NCBI RefSeq assembly: GCF_003555545.1
Contig: NZ_CP032157.1
Span: 5,336,546-5,400,545, forward strand
Source of the DNA: Paraflavitalea soli
GTDB lineage: Bacteria > Bacteroidota > Bacteroidia > Chitinophagales > Chitinophagaceae
Direction: 5' to 3'
Length of the DNA: 64,000 nt
The notes under the pieces are model-generated. The model was not told where the DNA came from. It ran no database searches and was given only the letters and a program-made list of their open reading frames with translations. A program made the translations under genes and the position numbers. Positions 43,037 through 52,477 of this stretch are shown in pieces. Position 1 is the first letter of the stretch, and each line of letters starts with the position of its first letter.

Positions 43037-44140
43037 TCACTTTTCAAGCAGCGCGCCCACACACCAGGTATAAGCTGCCTGCCCGTGGTAATCCCCTTTG
43101 CTGCGCGGGCGGTCGTAATAATATTGCTTATCGTTCTTTTTATTGGTCCCCACACACACTTCAGATACAGCGCCTTTCTCATCCACATACCTCACCAATC
43201 CCATCCAGGCCTTACGGGCTACCGGAGCGTATGTCCGCTCATTCAGCCATTGTTGTTTTACACCCGTGATCAGCGCATAGGTAAACATTGCCGATCCCGA
43301 GGTCTCCGCCCAGCTGTCTTTTTCATCGATCAACTGATTCCAGGTACCAGCTGCTGTTTGAAACTCCTTTAAGCTCTTCATCATCTTCAGGTAGCCTTCC
43401 ATAATACGGGCGCGATAGACATTGTCTTTCGGCAAATGGCGCAGCAGCACGGCCATACCCGCAGCCATCCAGCCATTGCCACGGCCCCAATAGAACGGTA
43501 CATCCGGCGCATGATAAAACAGGCCGTTCGCACGCTGCAGCGTATCCAAATACAGCACCATTTCTTTCGCCGCTCGGTCAATGTATTTTACATCGCCCGT
43601 AACCTTATAGGCTTGTGTTTGTACGATGGTGATCATATACATATCATCGATCCACAACCGTGTTTGCCAGGAGTAACCTTTCTCAGCCCATGCCTTTTCG
43701 GGAGCTTTGCCATTATCAGGCACCTCCCACTGCGTATCCGCATAAGGCAGGCCCAGTTCCAAATACTTTTTGTTGTTCGTTAGCTGGTAAAGACCCAACG
43801 GCAAGCTGCCAAACATGTTCAGGTCCACATGGTATTTGGGCGGCAGGTAGGCGCTTTCGGTGGAGAACAAAGGCTGGAACCTTTTCTCCAGCAGATCGAG
43901 CAGTTGTTGATCTTTCGTGAGTGCCGCATATTGCAGCGAACCATTCCAATAGAAAGTTTCAGGATAACTGATCCATTTCCCGGCATGTAGCGCATGTTTG
44001 GCATCCACAAACCGGTAGGCGATCCGTTTACCAATTTCCTCGGGTGTATAGCCTTTGGGAAATTTCGTAAGACTTCTTTTCTGAGCAACCAGGCACTGAG
44101 CGGGAAGCAACAAGAGCAACAGGATTATCGTTTTATTCAT
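43037..44140 (-). CDS. GH105 unsaturated rhamnogalacturonyl hydrolase, exported
   Basis: 367-residue glycoside hydrolase family 105 (GH88/105-type alpha/alpha barrel) that removes unsaturated galacturonate from rhamnogalacturonan fragments left by lyases. ATG at 44140 starts the signal peptide (MNKTIILLLLLLPAQC); ATG at 44155 is five codons upstream. Key motifs are YPETFYWNGSL, the catalytic Asp region RLWIDDMYMITIV, and FYWGRGNGWMAAGM. It follows the GH43 gene after 34 nt, so the two should be cotranscribed for pectin side-chain or backbone breakdown. Confidence 0.85.
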   Translation of the reverse strand: MNKTIILLLLLLPAQCLVAQKRSLTKFPKGYTPEEIGKRIAYRFVDAKHALHAGKWISYPETFYWNGSLQYAALTKDQQLLDLLEKRFQPLFSTESAYLPPKYHVDLNMFGSLPLGLYQLTNNKKYLELGLPYADTQWEVPDNGKAPEKAWAEKGYSWQTRLWIDDMYMITIVQTQAYKVTGDVKYIDRAAKEMVLYLDTLQRANGLFYHAPDVPFYWGRGNGWMAAGMAVLLRHLPKDNVYRARIMEGYLKMMKSLKEFQTAAGTWNQLIDEKDSWAETSGSAMFTYALITGVKQQWLNERTYAPVARKAWMGLVRYVDEKGAVSEVCVGTNKKNDKQYYYDRPRSKGDYHGQAAYTWCVGALLEK

Positions 44141-44174
44141 ATGCTTACATTTCATTAATAGAAGACCATTTTCA

Positions 44175-45659
44175 TCATCGGTTAACCAGGAGAAAGTTCT
44201 TGAAGAAAGCTACTTCGGTTACCCGACCTTTTGACACCAACCCTACCCGCACCGCCCTGTCCCACGGTGGCAGATAAGAGATGTCGGCAACTGTATTATT
44301 CAGCACAGCATAGTGTACACCATCCGTGCTGTAGGTAAAGCTCACCGCTGTATTATTGTTTACTTCCGCTCTTATCCTGACATTCGAAGCCTGCTCTATT
44401 TTCTCTTCAGCAATAACCTTCACTTCTCCTTTTTGCACCCGTACCAACCGGATCGTATTCCCCGCTGCTGCCGCATACAAAATGTTCTTATCATCGCCGA
44501 TCAAAGCAAGCCCGGCCTGTGCCGTAGAGTTCTTTTGCACCGTAACCTCCGCCTGATAATTAACCGCTAGTACAGATTGGCCCAGGTAGGCGCCGGAGGG
44601 CGAAGGGAGCGCATGAAGTTGTAAGGTCTTGTTCACGATCCGGTATTGCACATCCTGGAAAACGCTCCAATGCCAGTTGCCCGAAAGTTGTTTAGTTGAA
44701 AATTGGTCAACGATCTTTTCCGTCTTCTTCCCTTTGCCATAATCGGTACCATTCGTAAACCGCAGCCACCCATCCGCAGTAAACTCAAACTCATTCAGTA
44801 ACCCTTGTCTTCCTCCATAGGTCCCGCTATGGTTACTATAAGCATGATACAAAAAATAGAACCTGCCATCCTTTTCAACAGGCGTTCCGTGCCCGGGACA
44901 TTTCCAGTCAGCATTCCCTGCCAACACAGGGTTTCCCGGGTATTTCTCCCAGGGACCCAGCAGGCTTTTAGCCCTGGCGATACCCGTTCCGTAATTGCAT
45001 TTTTTACCGCAGCAGGCACCTCCCGCATACAATGCATAGAAATAATCTTTTTGCCGGATGATCGATACCCCTTCCACCAGGCCATTTTCCCAGGCCGCAT
45101 CCGCACGGAAAAGTTCCTGCTTTGCTCCCACCAAAGCCGTTCTGTCCTCCTTCATGGCCGCAGCCCAGATAGGCGTAGGTTTACCCACACTGTTCCCATC
45201 TTCCTTCCATATCATGTATAACTTTCCCTGCTCATCCCGCATCGGAAAAGCATCTATCGAGCCGGCTTCCTGGCATATCAGCGGACCAAGGTCAGTATAG
45301 GGTCCTTCAGGTTTGTCGGCTACTGCCGCCGCAATACACAGATTGCCCCCTTTTTTATGCCCTGAATAGTACAGGTATACCTTGCCATGATCGTACGTAA
45401 TTTCAGGGGCCCACAGGTAATAGTCCGCCCAATCCGGCATTTTTGTAAACACATGACCGGCAGGTTGCCAGTTTACAAGATCAGCAGAGCGGTATAAAGG
45501 AAAAGCGGGAAACCAGTTGGAGGTGGTGCCGGCAGCCCAGTATTCATTCCCTATCTTAACCACCGAAGGATCGGGATGGTCTCCGGGCAATACTAACTGC
45601 TGGGCACTGCTACTAAAGCACGATAGGCATACTATCAATGGCAAAAACAATCGCATCAT
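44175..45659 (-). CDS. GH43 family glycosidase, exported
   Basis: 494-residue five-bladed beta-propeller glycosidase with signal peptide (MMRLFLPLIVCLSCFSSSAQ). The three acidic catalytic residues are seen as HPDPS (base Asp30), GSIDAFPM (Asp136) and GLVEGVSI (acid Glu196). About 320-494 forms a C-terminal concanavalin-like domain (beta-sandwich strands SVFQDVQYRIV, ITVRIRAEVNNN-type), common in GH43. Activity is probably on arabinan, xylan or galactan side chains; its partner GH105 favours pectin. It is divergent from the sensor kinase gene 156 bp away. Confidence 0.85.
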   Translation of the reverse strand: MMRLFLPLIVCLSCFSSSAQQLVLPGDHPDPSVVKIGNEYWAAGTTSNWFPAFPLYRSADLVNWQPAGHVFTKMPDWADYYLWAPEITYDHGKVYLYYSGHKKGGNLCIAAAVADKPEGPYTDLGPLICQEAGSIDAFPMRDEQGKLYMIWKEDGNSVGKPTPIWAAAMKEDRTALVGAKQELFRADAAWENGLVEGVSIIRQKDYFYALYAGGACCGKKCNYGTGIARAKSLLGPWEKYPGNPVLAGNADWKCPGHGTPVEKDGRFYFLYHAYSNHSGTYGGRQGLLNEFEFTADGWLRFTNGTDYGKGKKTEKIVDQFSTKQLSGNWHWSVFQDVQYRIVNKTLQLHALPSPSGAYLGQSVLAVNYQAEVTVQKNSTAQAGLALIGDDKNILYAAAAGNTIRLVRVQKGEVKVIAEEKIEQASNVRIRAEVNNNTAVSFTYSTDGVHYAVLNNTVADISYLPPWDRAVRVGLVSKGRVTEVAFFKNFLLVNR

Positions 45660-45795
45660 GTTCCGTTATTGTAAAGCGTCAAAATAAATAAACCCATCCC
45701 AAACAGGCTGTTCAACATTTTGCCGAATCGTGTCAATCAGGTAAGATCAACCTCCCTTCCACTTCCAAAGAGAAGCACGATAACCACGATTTCTA

Positions 45796-45803
45796 TATAT
45801 TTG
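45796..45803 (+). promoter_or_regulatory. -7 box before the sensor kinase gene
   Basis: TATATTTG fits TAnnTTTG and lies 12 nt before the chosen ATG 45816, so the leader would be very short. A GGGGG run sits between. No -33 match. Confidence 0.4.
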
Positions 45804-45815
45804 GACGGGGGAATC

Positions 45816-48800
45816 ATGCGCTTGCTGTATAAAATTATTACTGCGGGATTATCACTGCTGCTTACCGTATCGTCATGCCTGGGCCAGTATTATTTCAAAC
45901 AATACCAGATAGGCGATGGATTGGCGCATAATGCCGTCACCTCCATCATACAGGATACCAAGGGACTCATCTGGATAGGAACACGCAACGGCGTCAACCG
46001 CTTCGACGGATATACTTTCAAAACCTGCGAAGACACCAAAAACAAATTCGGGCACATAGGAAACAATATCATCAATACCATTGCCGAAGATAAAAATGGG
46101 ATGATATGGATGGGCACAGGCAAAGGCCTCTTTAAATACGATCCGTATAAAGAACGCTTTTTCGAATTGGAATCCTCGCCCAAAGCTTATACCAATAACC
46201 TCCTTATCGACAACGATAACAATTTTTGGTTCCTGGTCAATTTTTCCCTGCATAAGTACAACCCGGTTGAGAACAGGATAGAAGACCTCAAAACGCCTGC
46301 CTCCTGCATTGCCCTCGACGAAAACATGAATTTGTGGATCGGAGACAATGATGGCAACATTCGCCAATACGATCCACACAAAGCGGGCACTGCCAGGGTA
46401 AGGATCGTCCCCGAAAACATCCCGGCCAACTCCCGGTCTGTAAGCAAAATATACCCCATCAGCCGCCACGAACTCCTCATAGGCTGTTTTAAGCAGGGAT
46501 TGAAAAGCTACAATACCCTTACCGGCCAGGTCAGTACCATTGCCCTGCGCACCGACAACAGCGATATTTATGTACGCGACATTGCCGTAGACAATGAAGG
46601 CCATTATTGGATCGCTACAGAATCCGGCATCTATATTTACGACCCCGTTCACCACCTCAGCAGGAACCTCGTAAAACAACCCGGAGATCCTTACGCCATT
46701 GCCGACAATGCCGTGTACACTATTTGCAGGGACAACCGCGGTGGCATGTGGACCGGCACTTATTTTGCCGGCGTTAATTATTGCTCCAAAGACAACGCCA
46801 GGTTTGAAAAGTATTACCCAAGGCCAGGCGTCAACTCTATATCCGGCGAAGCAGTACGCGAAATAACCGCCGACAGCAACCAACATTTATGGATTGGCAC
46901 CGAAGATGCAGGTATCAATAAACTTGACCTCAGGACCGGTCAGTTTACCCACTACACCGCTTCACCCAAAAAAGGGGCAATTTCTTACCCCAATATACAT
47001 GGCTTGCTGGCATGGAATGACAAGTTATTTATCGGTCCGTTTTTGCAGGGCATGGAGATCATGCACATTCCCACCGGTGCCATTACCGACCGGTTTAAAC
47101 TCATCGGTGCCAGGAACGACCAGGAAAGTGATTTTGTGATCTCCGTATACCGCACCAGGAACAATAGCTTATTGGTGGGCACCGCCTATCATGGCTCCGG
47201 CTTGTTTACCTACGATCCCATACATAAAACATTTAAGCGCATTCCCGAGATCCCCTATAATTCTTATGTGTTCGATATCTTCGAAGATTCCAAAGGGAAT
47301 ATATGGACAGGAAGCGTTACCCAGGGAGCCTACTATTACAATCCCGCCACCGGCCGGCATGGCAATTTCCGGTTCGGCGATACCGCCAACGGACAATACA
47401 ACAATGAATTTGCCGTATACAATATTTTTGAGGACAGCGATCATGCCCTGTGGTTTGCCACTACCGGAGGTGGATTGATCAAACTAAGTGCCGACTGGAA
47501 AACCACCAGGCGCTACACCACCGAAAACGGGCTCCCCACCAATGTATTGTACGGTATCCTGGAAGATGAGTCAAAGCATTTATGGATCAGTTCCCTCAAA
47601 GGCCTTATCCGTTTTAATATCGCCACCGGAGATGTAAAAGTGTATACACAGGCCAATGGACTGATCACCGACCAATTCAATTACAGCTCCGCTTACAAAC
47701 ACACCGATGGAAAAATGTATTTTGGTTCTGTAAAAGGAATGGTCGCTTTCAACCCTGCATCCTTCGATCAGAAAGAACCAAGCCCGCCCACCTATATTAC
47801 CGGCTTCCAGATCAATAATAAAGAGGTGATACCCGGTGCAGAAAATAGCCCTCTCCACAGATCTATCCTGTACACCGATACCATCGTATTGCCATACACC
47901 CAAAACAATTTCAGCATCGAATTTGCCGCACTCAATTTTTCAGCTCCCGAAGTAACCCGGTATAAATACCTGATGAAGGGCCTCGACAGGTCCTGGACCT
48001 ACCTCAGCACCAATCGCAAAGCCTACTTTACCGATCTTACCCACGGCAACTATGAATTTATTGTGCAGGCCGAAAGCAATATCGGAAGTTGGGAAGGAAA
48101 GGAACGCAGGCTCCTGATCACCATCTTGCCCCCTTTCTGGCAAAGTAACGTCGCCTATATTGCATACGCGCTGCTTTTGCTGACCGCCGTCTTTTTTGCC
48201 ACCCGTCTATACCGTCAAAACCTCGAAAGAAAAAACCTCCGCAAACTCCAGCTTTTTGAATACGAAAAAGAAAAGGAAATATACCAGGCAAAAATTGAGT
48301 TCTTCACCAACATCACCCACGAAATACAAACCCCGCTTACCCTCATTGCCGGGCCCATAGAGTGGCTGATCAAAAAACTGGGCAAAGACCCCGATATCAA
48401 TAAAACCCTTACCATAGCCGAGAAGAATACCAGGCGCCTGGTAGAATTGACCAGCCAGTTGCTGGATTTCAGGAAGACCGAAGCAAGCCAGTTTAGCTTA
48501 AACTTTATCAATACAGATATAGTGGCAGTCATTACCGATATCGTAACCGGCTTTAAGGAACAGGCCGCTGCCAATAATATCAACCTGGAGCTGGAATTGC
48601 CAGCCAACCATTATATGGCTTTTGTAGACAGGGAAGCATTCATTAAAATAAGTACCAACCTGGTATCGAATGCCGTTAAATATGCGGCCACCAGGGCCAC
48701 CATACGATTGGCTCCCATAAAAGATCCGGGCGACTATTTTACCATCCACTTTATCAATGATGGGAAAGCCATACCAGAAGAGTTCAGGCATCGCCTGTTT

Positions 48801-48998
48801 GAACCCTTTGTGCGCGTACCCGGCAATAATAAACCGGGCACCGGCATAGGTCTCTCAATAGCCAGGTCCCTGGCCGAACTGCACAATGGCACCCTGCAAT
48901 TAATGCCGGCCTCCCCTGGTTTAATTATTTTTGAATTACGGATGCCCGTACACCAACAAAATGAATTTCATTTAAGTAGCTGGAAAAAGATTGAGTAA
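45816..48998 (+). CDS. two-component sensor kinase with ligand-binding propeller (split HTCS)
   Basis: 1060-residue membrane sensor kinase of the hybrid two-component system type. ATG at 45816 starts the signal or anchor (MRLLYKIITAGLSLLLTVSS). The periplasmic part has many propeller repeats of the form DTKGLIWIGTRNGVNRFDG (about 20-640) and a Y_Y_Y domain (about 660-750). Next come a membrane helix (VAYIAYALLLLTAVFFA) and the kinase: H-box THEIQTPLTLI with phospho-acceptor His835, N-box STNLVSNAVKYA, and G2 box GTGIGLSIARSLAELHNG. The receiver and AraC domains that usually follow in one chain are missing here and are encoded by the next gene, one base after the stop. Divergent from the GH43-GH105 genes, which it probably regulates. 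Confidence 0.92.
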   Translation: MRLLYKIITAGLSLLLTVSSCLGQYYFKQYQIGDGLAHNAVTSIIQDTKGLIWIGTRNGVNRFDGYTFKTCEDTKNKFGHIGNNIINTIAEDKNGMIWMGTGKGLFKYDPYKERFFELESSPKAYTNNLLIDNDNNFWFLVNFSLHKYNPVENRIEDLKTPASCIALDENMNLWIGDNDGNIRQYDPHKAGTARVRIVPENIPANSRSVSKIYPISRHELLIGCFKQGLKSYNTLTGQVSTIALRTDNSDIYVRDIAVDNEGHYWIATESGIYIYDPVHHLSRNLVKQPGDPYAIADNAVYTICRDNRGGMWTGTYFAGVNYCSKDNARFEKYYPRPGVNSISGEAVREITADSNQHLWIGTEDAGINKLDLRTGQFTHYTASPKKGAISYPNIHGLLAWNDKLFIGPFLQGMEIMHIPTGAITDRFKLIGARNDQESDFVISVYRTRNNSLLVGTAYHGSGLFTYDPIHKTFKRIPEIPYNSYVFDIFEDSKGNIWTGSVTQGAYYYNPATGRHGNFRFGDTANGQYNNEFAVYNIFEDSDHALWFATTGGGLIKLSADWKTTRRYTTENGLPTNVLYGILEDESKHLWISSLKGLIRFNIATGDVKVYTQANGLITDQFNYSSAYKHTDGKMYFGSVKGMVAFNPASFDQKEPSPPTYITGFQINNKEVIPGAENSPLHRSILYTDTIVLPYTQNNFSIEFAALNFSAPEVTRYKYLMKGLDRSWTYLSTNRKAYFTDLTHGNYEFIVQAESNIGSWEGKERRLLITILPPFWQSNVAYIAYALLLLTAVFFATRLYRQNLERKNLRKLQLFEYEKEKEIYQAKIEFFTNITHEIQTPLTLIAGPIEWLIKKLGKDPDINKTLTIAEKNTRRLVELTSQLLDFRKTEASQFSLNFINTDIVAVITDIVTGFKEQAAANNINLELELPANHYMAFVDREAFIKISTNLVSNAVKYAATRATIRLAPIKDPGDYFTIHFINDGKAIPEEFRHRLFEPFVRVPGNNKPGTGIGLSIARSLAELHNGTLQLMPASPGLIIFELRMPVHQQNEFHLSSWKKIE

Positions 48999-48999
48999 T

Positions 49000-49764
49000 A
49001 TGACAGACAGTATCCTTATTGTTGACGACAACACAGATATACAGGACTTCCTATCCGTGGTTTTAGGCGATACCTACACACTGCATCTTGCCTCCAACGG
49101 AGAAATGGCCCGCACTATTTTAGACAATGAAGTGATCAACCTCATTATATCCGACATCATGATGCCGGGTATCGACGGCTTTGAACTATGCCGCCAGGTG
49201 AAATCCAATGTGGAATACTGCCATATCCCCATCATCCTGCTAACCTCCAAAAACACTTATAAAGCCCATATAGAAGGGTTGGAAGTAGGTGCAGATGTAT
49301 ACATACAAAAGCCTTTCTCTTCCGAACTATTGCAGGTACAGATTGCCAACCTCCTCAGGAACCGTCGCAAAATAAAAGACCATTTCGCCAGTTCCCCATT
49401 TGATGATGTAGGCGTCATGGCCCATTCAAAAACCGATGAAGCCTTTCTGAAAAAACTCGACGAATTCATAAAGGACAATATCAAAGATCCGAATATTGAG
49501 ATCGACATGCTGGCCGAACATATGTTTATGAGCCGCACCACCTTCTACCGTAAAATAAAATCACTGTCATCCTTATCACCCAAAGAACTGGTCGATATCA
49601 CCCGTCTGAAAAAAGCCGCCGGCTTAATTGCTGAAAATGAACATACCCTATACGAGATCTCCAGGATGGTAGGATATAGTTCCCAAAGCCTTTTCAGCCG
49701 CAACTTTCAGAAGTACTTTAAAATGACCCCAATAGCGTACTTCCAGTCACTCCCAAGAAAGTAA
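49000..49764 (+). CDS. response regulator with AraC-type DNA-binding domain (split HTCS partner)
   Basis: 254-residue regulator. The receiver domain shows the acidic pair VDDN (9-10), phospho-acceptor Asp52 in SDIMMPGIDG and Lys104 in YIQKPFSS. After a linker the AraC/HTH_18 domain has EIDMLAEHMFMSRTTFYRKI and TLYEISRMVGYSSQSLFSRN, ending FKMTPIAYFQSLPRK. ATG at 49000 follows the kinase stop TAA by one base; the in-frame TTG at 48991 is less likely. It corresponds to the C-terminal third of a classic HTCS, here as a separate protein. The likely targets are the adjacent GH43 and GH105 genes. Confidence 0.92.
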   Translation: MTDSILIVDDNTDIQDFLSVVLGDTYTLHLASNGEMARTILDNEVINLIISDIMMPGIDGFELCRQVKSNVEYCHIPIILLTSKNTYKAHIEGLEVGADVYIQKPFSSELLQVQIANLLRNRRKIKDHFASSPFDDVGVMAHSKTDEAFLKKLDEFIKDNIKDPNIEIDMLAEHMFMSRTTFYRKIKSLSSLSPKELVDITRLKKAAGLIAENEHTLYEISRMVGYSSQSLFSRNFQKYFKMTPIAYFQSLPRK

Positions 49765-49822
49765 AGAAATATAGCGAGCCGCTGATTACAGCAGGGTTGT
49801 TTTTGCTGCGGGAGAAAATAAA

Positions 49823-49869
49823 TTTGCGCAACCAGATAATTGCACGTACGTTTGCAACCAGATAGTTGC
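49823..49869 (+). promoter_or_regulatory. promoter and twin operators of the arsR-SRPBCC operon
   Basis: TTTG (49823-49826), 20 bases, TACGTTTG (49847-49854). Two near-identical 16-mers GCAACCAGATAATTGC (49828-49843) and GCAACCAGATAGTTGC (49854-49869) lie between the boxes and over the start point, 26 bp apart. The second is part of a perfect inverted repeat TTGCAAC-N6-GTTGCAA. Binding there would block RNA polymerase. Confidence 0.75.
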
Positions 49870-49881
49870 AAATGATACAAC

Positions 49882-50208
49882 ATGGAAACAAGAAGAGATA
49901 TCTTTCAGGCCATTGCCGACCCCACCAGGCGCGCAATCATCTCCCTGATCGCCTTACAGGCAATGACCCCCAATGCCCTCGCCGAACATTTTAATAGCAG
50001 CCGGCAGGCTGTATCAAAACATATTAAAATATTGACAGAATGCGAACTGGTAAAACAGGAACAGCAAGGCAGGGAAATTTACTACCTGCTGGATATTGAA
50101 AAAATGAAAGAGATTGATAAATGGCTTAACCAATTCCGGAAAATCTGGGAAACCCAATTCAATCAACTCGACAAAGTATTATCAACACTAAAAAAACAAA
50201 GAAAATGA
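49882..50208 (+). CDS. ArsR-family repressor
   Basis: 108-residue winged-helix regulator ([51 protein letters not shown]). No cysteine metal site of the CxCxxC type is present, so it belongs to the group that pairs with SRPBCC/AHSA1 proteins and probably senses something other than metal. Its stop overlaps the next ATG by 4 nt. The twin operators upstream suggest autoregulation. Confidence 0.88.
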   Translation: METRRDIFQAIADPTRRAIISLIALQAMTPNALAEHFNSSRQAVSKHIKILTECELVKQEQQGREIYYLLDIEKMKEIDKWLNQFRKIWETQFNQLDKVLSTLKKQRK

Positions 50209-50705
50209 CCAACAATTTGCTATTTGATTTTACCCTCGATAAAGCAACTAAAACAGTATTCATAAACAGGGAATTTGATGCAGACCTTTCACTCGTATGG
50301 GAGGCTTTTACCACAGCAGAGATACTGGACCAATGGGTGGCGCCCAAACCCTGGTCATCAAAAACAAAATTTATGGATTTCAAAGTGGGCGGACGAAGAT
50401 TTTATGCCATGGTAAGCCCCGAAGGACAAGAGCGTTGGGCAATTCAGAAGTATACTTCCATTACCCCGAAAACCAATTTCAAAATGTTTAATGCTTTTGC
50501 CGACAAAGATGAAAACCCTGAATTACCGGGCTCTGATTGGGATTACACGTTTAGCGAACAGAACGGCAAGACAACAGTCAGTATTACTATCTATAATGAA
50601 TCCCTTGCCCGTTTGGAGAAGATGATTGAAATGGGCTTCAAAGAAGGATATGCTATGTCAATGACAAACCTGGAAAACCTGCTATCAACCTTATCCAACA
50701 AATGA
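50205..50705 (+). CDS. SRPBCC (AHSA1-type) domain protein
   Basis: 166-residue cytoplasmic START/Bet v1-like protein: [26 protein letters not shown] at the start (AHSA1 signature split here for length), [18 protein letters not shown] in the middle, and a C-terminal helix ([27 protein letters not shown]). The fold forms a deep hydrophobic pocket for small ligands or lipids. Translationally coupled to the ArsR gene, it is the usual effector of this pair; the ligand is unknown. Confidence 0.85.
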   Translation: MTNNLLFDFTLDKATKTVFINREFDADLSLVWEAFTTAEILDQWVAPKPWSSKTKFMDFKVGGRRFYAMVSPEGQERWAIQKYTSITPKTNFKMFNAFADKDENPELPGSDWDYTFSEQNGKTTVSITIYNESLARLEKMIEMGFKEGYAMSMTNLENLLSTLSNK

Positions 50706-50722
50706 GCTGCCCCTGATAGCGC

Positions 50723-52477
50723 TCAAAATCCTTCTTCCACCTCAAAGCTGATCTTTTCTTTCGTCCTGGGGTGCATAAATTCGAGGTGCGCAGCATGGAG
50801 GTACATCCTTTCTGATACCGTACCATAAAGATCGTCACCAACAATGGGTGCATTAAGCCCCAGTGCATGCGCCGAATGCATACGCAACTGGTGCGTTCTT
50901 CCCGTAAGCGGCCAAAGATCAACCTTGGTCGTGCTTTCGTATCTTTTGATCACTTTCCACCGGGTAATGCTTTTCTTCCCGGTTTCAAAACAAACCAGTT
51001 GCCTTGGCCGGTTGTACAGATCAGCGCTCAGTGGAAGGTCGATCTCCCCTTCCGGCTTGTCAATGACTTTGGAAAGCAATGCCCGGTAGCGTTTGCGCAC
51101 CGTGCCTTGCAAAAATTGCCGTTGTATATGCTTGTGAGCCTGTGGCGTTTTGGCAACCACCAGCAGTCCCGACGTATCCATATCCAGCCGGTGCACCATC
51201 AGCGGTTCTGCATCGCCCAATAGAGATTGTAGCCTGGTATAAACAGACTCCTGTATATCCACGCCCGGCACTGAACGTAATCCGGCTGGTTTATTCACGA
51301 CAATAAGGCTGTCATCTTCATACACTATTTCCAGGGCACTGCTTGCTTCAGCGATATGTAAGAATGGATTTTCATCCACCGCCATGCCTTCCAGCATATG
51401 TGCCAGGATAGGTTTGCATTTACCCGTGCAGGCCGGGTAATACTGCTTATGTTTTCTGATCTCCGATTTTGGTGGAGCCCCCCACCAAAACTCTGCCATG
51501 GCAAGTGGTCTATAACCGTTCGCAAAGGCAAATTGCAACAGCTTGGGCGTAGCGCATTCACCGGCTGCCGCAGGCGGTTTACCAAAAGCTGTCAGACTAA
51601 AGATATCCTGCAGACTTTTGTTTTTTCCGTCTTTGTTCAAAAACATATATTGTTCAAAAAGCTGCTCCTGCAGGGCCGCCGATCTTTCCTTACGCTCATT
51701 TTTTAAAAGATCGATGGCTTGTTCAAAGGGCGCCAATCCTGTCCGCGTCTCGTCCAGCACCTGCTCCCATTGGTTGGTGAGTAGGTTCAGCGCACGTTTA
51801 TCATGCAGACTCTGCCTAATGAGGTCCGCTTCCAATGCGGCATAATCCTGCGCGCCCAGTTTATTCCGTTCCTGTTCACGCACCTGCTTCCGCCCCTCTT
51901 TATTACTTTTTAATTGTTTCCGCAAAGCCCCTGTTTCCTGCAGCGATTGTGTGGTGAACCGTTCAAGGTCCAGCCGTAGTTGTTGGTATTTTTTGTCCGA
52001 CTCAATGGCTTCAAGGCGCGCATTGATCGTATTAATGATGGCTGCTCCCTGGAGGAAAAAACTGTCTTCAGCCAACATATCGAAAACCGGCGGCACAAAC
52101 TCCGGGTGATCATTAGAGTCCGCCAGTTTACCCGAGAAAGCAGAGAGATAACCCAGTTTCCCTTCCCTATCCTGCACCACCAGCACGCCAAACATTTTGC
52201 CGATCGCCATTCCTTCCGCGTCGGCATCCAGGCCAAAATTATGATCGAGGTGTGTTTGCGTTTCCAGGTATTGCTGCAGCTCAGTAGCCGCTATGATGGC
52301 CAAAGGATGTGGCGCATAATAAAAAGGAAAAGTAAACCGTGCTGGTAATCCAATGCCACGTATCGCCTCCTCCAAAAAATAAGAGATCCTGCTCCCGCTG
52401 TTCGCTCTCAAGTGCTTGCATTCATTTAGGCCGCAAAAGTACCACATTCCCGGCGCAAATAGCTTGCAGTGCCCCAT
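50723..52477 (-). CDS. RluA-family pseudouridine synthase with long N-terminal extension
   Basis: 584-residue RNA pseudouridine synthase. The C-terminal 200 residues are the RluA catalytic domain: IVVNKPAGLRSVPG, HRLDMDTSGLL with catalytic Asp432, and PLTGRTHQLRMHSAHAL. The first 370 residues are unusual. They have a mixed domain with FGLDADAEGMAIGKMFGVLV, a long charged coiled-coil (about 155-275), and a short segment with cysteines 308, 350 and 354 (GECAT and CTGKC) that could bind metal. Such long forms occur in some Bacteroidetes and gamma-proteobacteria. ATG 52477 shares one base with the preceding stop (TGATG), so translation is coupled. The RNA target is unknown. Confidence 0.85.
   Translation of the reverse strand: MGHCKLFAPGMWYFCGLNECKHLRANSGSRISYFLEEAIRGIGLPARFTFPFYYAPHPLAIIAATELQQYLETQTHLDHNFGLDADAEGMAIGKMFGVLVVQDREGKLGYLSAFSGKLADSNDHPEFVPPVFDMLAEDSFFLQGAAIINTINARLEAIESDKKYQQLRLDLERFTTQSLQETGALRKQLKSNKEGRKQVREQERNKLGAQDYAALEADLIRQSLHDKRALNLLTNQWEQVLDETRTGLAPFEQAIDLLKNERKERSAALQEQLFEQYMFLNKDGKNKSLQDIFSLTAFGKPPAAAGECATPKLLQFAFANGYRPLAMAEFWWGAPPKSEIRKHKQYYPACTGKCKPILAHMLEGMAVDENPFLHIAEASSALEIVYEDDSLIVVNKPAGLRSVPGVDIQESVYTRLQSLLGDAEPLMVHRLDMDTSGLLVVAKTPQAHKHIQRQFLQGTVRKRYRALLSKVIDKPEGEIDLPLSADLYNRPRQLVCFETGKKSITRWKVIKRYESTTKVDLWPLTGRTHQLRMHSAHALGLNAPIVGDDLYGTVSERMYLHAAHLEFMHPRTKEKISFEVEEGF

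Noticed and set aside
48991-49005. Frameshifted single-chain HTCS
   Set aside because: The kinase frame ends after a complete G2 box with a normal C-terminus, and the regulator has its own ATG one base later, so two intact genes explain the sequence better.
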